The position numbers and the translations under genes were made by a program. A stretch of 64,000 nucleotides of DNA, from NCBI GenBank assembly GCA_934426255.1, contig CAKRYD010000010.1, positions 16,702 through 80,701 of the forward strand, written 5' to 3'. The notes under the pieces are model-generated. The model was given only the letters and a program-made list of their open reading frames with translations, was not told the origin of the DNA and ran no database searches. The DNA is from an uncultured Bacteroidaceae bacterium (lineage in GTDB: Bacteria; Bacteroidota; Bacteroidia; Bacteroidales; Bacteroidaceae). Shown piece after piece: positions 60,994 to 64,000 of the stretch (its first letter is position 1; every line of letters begins with the position of its first letter).

Positions 60994-61518
60994 ATGTTAA
61001 GTAAAAAAGTAGAAGAGGCTCTCAATGCCCAGATAAATGCTGAGATGTGGTCGGCATATTTGTATCTTTCTATGGCGGCATATTGCCATTCGGAAGGGCA
61101 AAGCGGAATGGCTTCATGGTTTGAGGTTCAGTTTCAAGAGGAACAGGATCATGCGAAAATCCTTTTCAACTATGTTAACTCGCGTGACGGGCGCGTAATT
61201 CTCAGACCCATTGAGGCTGTACCTTCTGAGTGGAAAAATATGTTAGACGTTTATGAGTGTACGCTTGCTCACGAACAAAAAGTGACGGCACTCATTAATA
61301 ATCTTTATGCGATTGCTACTGAAGAGAAAGACTTTGCAACTCAAAGTAAATTGCAGTGGTTTATTGATGAACAAGTGGAGGAAGAAGAGAATGCCCAGAC
61401 GATAATTGACAATCTTAAGATGATAAAGGATAATGGTTATGGGCTTTATATGCTTGACAAGGAGCTTGGAACGCGTACTTATGTGCAGGCTGCGCCTCTT
61501 GCCAACTCTTCTCTTTAA
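60994..61518 (+). CDS. ftn: Ferritin
   Basis: A 174-residue four-helix iron-storage protein. Ferroxidase ligands are in NAEMWSAYLYLSMAAY (Glu17), QFQEEQDHAKILFNYV (Glu and His) and the later EEKDFATQSKLQWFIDEQVE. It is the bacterial non-haem FtnA type. It follows the M23 gene by 54 nt but is probably separate. A strong terminator follows. It complements FeoAB, encoded 5 kb upstream. Confidence 0.95.
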   Translation: MLSKKVEEALNAQINAEMWSAYLYLSMAAYCHSEGQSGMASWFEVQFQEEQDHAKILFNYVNSRDGRVILRPIEAVPSEWKNMLDVYECTLAHEQKVTALINNLYAIATEEKDFATQSKLQWFIDEQVEEEENAQTIIDNLKMIKDNGYGLYMLDKELGTRTYVQAAPLANSSL

Positions 61519-61559
61519 ATAGATCGGACAGTATTTATAAATACAAGAAGTGTATATTT

Positions 61560-61598
61560 AAAAAGGAGTCTGCTATATTGTTAGCAGGCTCCTTTTTT
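61560..61598 (+). terminator. Intrinsic terminator of the ferritin gene
   Basis: AAAAAGGAGTCTGCTA pairs with TTAGCAGGCTCCTTTTTT with a short loop (TATTG region). Textbook stem and T tract. Confidence 0.88.
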
Positions 61599-61616
61599 GC
61601 TTTTGGTGGGGTAGTA

Positions 61617-61646
61617 TAAAAAAAAGCGGAAGATTGTCTTCCGCTT
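61617..61646 (-). terminator. Intrinsic terminator of tRNA-Lys
   Basis: AAAGCGGAAGA (61622-61632) and TCTTCCGCTTT (61636-61646) form an 11-bp stem with a 3-nt loop. On the minus strand it is followed by a T run, right after the tRNA 3' end. Confidence 0.88.
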
Positions 61647-61647
61647 T

Positions 61648-61720
61648 GTACGCCCTCAGGGGTTCGAACCCTGGACCCATTGATTAAGAGTCAATTGCTC
61701 TACCAACTGAGCTAAGGACG
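61648..61720 (-). tRNA. tRNA-Lys (CTT)
   Basis: A 73-nt tRNA. The acceptor GCGTCCT pairs with AGGGCGT (wobbles included) and the discriminator is A. The D-arm is GCTCAGTTGGTAGAGC. The anticodon loop in TTGACTCTTAATCAA gives CTT. The T-arm is CAGGGTTCGAACCCTG. Confidence 0.95.
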
Positions 61721-61741
61721 CATCTTTTTGTTTTCCGAGTG

Positions 61742-61773
61742 CAAAGGTATTGCTTTTTTCCACATCGGCCAAA
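61742..61773 (-). promoter_or_regulatory. Promoter of tRNA-Lys
   Basis: On the minus strand TTTG (61773-61770), 20 bp, then TACCTTTG (61749-61742), 22 nt before the tRNA 5' end. Confidence 0.65.
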
Positions 61774-61825
61774 TGTTTCTTGATTTTTTTCTGCGCTTGT
61801 GCGAAAAAAGATGTTTTTTGCTTGT

Positions 61826-62650
61826 CTATCGATTGTCTTCAAGATTGAATATGGCTGATGCCACTCGTCTTTGAAGTATGTCGAGTTGAAGAAAGTTTTC
61901 TATTTGCAGTCCTTTTTCTTTGAATTTGTTTTCTACTGTGATCCGTGCCCGGTCGGGGGTATTGTTGTTGTTGCTAAGGTGGCACAGCCATGCTCTTTTT
62001 AGTTTTTCGCGATTGTCATAGATGATTTCGGCGGCTTGTTCGTTGCTCAGATGCCCGTGTCCTCCGTAAATGCGTTGGCGCAGGTTGCGCGGATATGGTC
62101 CTGTGTCGAGCATGCCTCGATCGTAGTTTGATTCTATGATGAGCAGTTGTGCCTGATTTATGTATTGCAGTATTTCTGGTGTGGTGCTGCCGGCATCTGT
62201 AAGGAGGCAAATGGTTTGCTGACCATGTTGTATCAGAAAGCCTGTGTTGTCTTCGCTGTCGTGAGGCACGTCAAAGGGTGTCAGTTGGCATCCGCAGCAT
62301 TCGATTTTGTTGTTTTTCTGAATTAGCCGTGTTCCGTCGGCAATCGGCTTTTTTCTGATGGATGGATTTCTGTTTATGCCTTGGAGCGATGTTTCCGTGA
62401 CATAAACTGGCAGGATGCGGCCTGATTTTTGAGCTTCTTTTTGCAGTGCTCCTGCGTTTTTTGCATGGTCTGCATGGTCGTGGGTCAGGAATATGGCTTG
62501 CAATTTATCTGCCGAAAGCCCTGATTCGTAGAGGTATTGTTTGATGCGCCTTATGCCTACGCCTGCGTCTATGAGGAAACTTCCGTGGTCGGTGCTGAAA
62601 AGGTAACTGTTGCCACTGCTTCCGCTCCCAAAGCTTCTGAATGTGAACAT
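61826..62650 (-). CDS. Metallo-beta-lactamase fold hydrolase (WalJ/YycJ-like)
   Basis: A 274-residue protein. The N-terminus FRSFGSGSSGNSYLFSTDHG and FLIDAGVGIRRIKQYL are typical of the WalJ group. Metal ligands are in IFLTHDHADHAKNAG; PFDVPHDSEDNTGFLI and LLTDAGSTTPEIL follow. Homologues are 5'-3' exonuclease-like or link to DNA repair; the role here is not known. It has a TACCTTTG box about 95 nt upstream and is divergent from trpS. Confidence 0.9.
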   Translation of the reverse strand: MFTFRSFGSGSSGNSYLFSTDHGSFLIDAGVGIRRIKQYLYESGLSADKLQAIFLTHDHADHAKNAGALQKEAQKSGRILPVYVTETSLQGINRNPSIRKKPIADGTRLIQKNNKIECCGCQLTPFDVPHDSEDNTGFLIQHGQQTICLLTDAGSTTPEILQYINQAQLLIIESNYDRGMLDTGPYPRNLRQRIYGGHGHLSNEQAAEIIYDNREKLKRAWLCHLSNNNNTPDRARITVENKFKEKGLQIENFLQLDILQRRVASAIFNLEDNR

Positions 62651-62744
62651 TTATTGTGCTGATAGGTTGTTATTACGGTGTTGTGCAGTCGGGGTGATGT
62701 GTTGTCGAACGAGTGTGCCCTTTTGCCGTTGCCGATTCGGTGTG

Positions 62745-62752
62745 CAAAGGTA
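62745..62752 (-). promoter_or_regulatory. -7 box of the WalJ-like gene
   Basis: TACCTTTG on the minus strand, divergent from the trpS promoter. No -33 match was seen. Confidence 0.45.
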
Positions 62753-62816
62753 CTAAAATTCTGTTTGCCGCACCATTTTTCGCAGGGCGTGCGGCTATAG
62801 TTACGGTAGAATGTGT

Positions 62817-62824
62817 TACTTTTG
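62817..62824 (+). promoter_or_regulatory. -7 box of trpS
   Basis: TACTTTTG fits TAnnTTTG and lies 33 nt before the ATG at 62858. Confidence 0.5.
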
Positions 62825-62839
62825 CAGCGTTAAAGTTAA

Positions 62840-63949
<1,110 letters not shown>

Positions 63950-63970
63950 ACAACAGCTTTCAATCCATCA

Positions 63971-64000
63971 GACAGGCCTGCCCATTTGGGCAGGCCTGTC
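63971..64000 (+). terminator. Terminator-type hairpin after trpS, at the window edge
   Basis: GACAGGCCTGCCC (63971-63983) and GGGCAGGCCTGTC (63988-64000) form a perfect 13-bp stem with a 4-nt loop. The following bases are outside the window, so a T tract cannot be checked. Confidence 0.75.

Overview
The window looks like ordinary chromosome from a member of the Bacteroidales, most likely a Prevotellaceae or Bacteroidaceae relative. The signs are many promoters of the Bacteroidetes type (TAnnTTTG at -7, often with TTTG or TTG about 19 bp upstream), weak or absent Shine-Dalgarno sites, a FeoA-FeoB fusion, and phylum-typical families (DUF5686, DUF4199, DUF6048, DUF6452, DUF4369, GH127). Species was not determined. 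There are no rRNA genes, insertion sequences, prophage or CRISPR array.

Layout, left to right. 0-6.7 kb: the 3' part of an inositol-phosphate synthase gene, a DUF5686 outer-membrane protein, then a regulator-lptE-TPR-secG cluster that serves envelope biogenesis and secretion. 6.8-11.2 kb: UDP-glucose dehydrogenase, a GH127 glycosidase and a tRNA-dihydrouridine synthase. 11.3-18.4 kb: a DUF4369 lipoprotein, an FtsB-like divisome protein with a small membrane protein, dnaX, queC-queF (queuosine), ffh and folD. 18.4-25.6 kb: a long regulatory gap, a complete tripartite RND efflux operon and an LpxA-type acyltransferase. 25.7-29.7 kb: an HsdR_N-type nuclease-fold orphan divergent from amn-holA, a gene-poor AT-rich stretch with palindromes, an XRE-type regulator and a 23-bp tandem repeat array.

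29.7-39.2 kb is almost all on the minus strand: nadC-C69 peptidase-phosphoglucomutase, pyrB-pyrI-glyA, then TPR protein-ribH, tRNA-Tyr and rplU-rpmA. 39.3-40.7 kb: recF and a DciA-like gene. 40.7-50.1 kb: two long minus-strand operons, M3 peptidase-dCMP deaminase-S41 protease-MTHFS and DUF4199-GT2-DUF6452-DUF6048-ApbE-Crp. 50.2-53.7 kb: an ECF S-component-like protein, a Tat-exported iron-sulfur aldo/keto reductase and a protein that reads as NapH fused to NapG. This set is divergent from feoAB and a tiny Cys-rich partner gene (54.2-56.7 kb). 56.8-64 kb: tRNA-Ser and tRNA-Glu, hpt-adk-obg-pgeF-M23 peptidase, ferritin, tRNA-Lys, a WalJ-like metallo-beta-lactamase protein and trpS.

Most of the content is housekeeping. 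The parts that known gene functions explain least are the NapH/NapG fusion with its Tat reductase, the 23-bp TGTACA array at 29.4-29.6 kb, the palindromes at 28.2-28.3 kb, and the hairpin and 21-bp-spaced direct repeats in the promoter regions of the efflux and Feo/Nap operons. No clearly new defence or mobile system was found.
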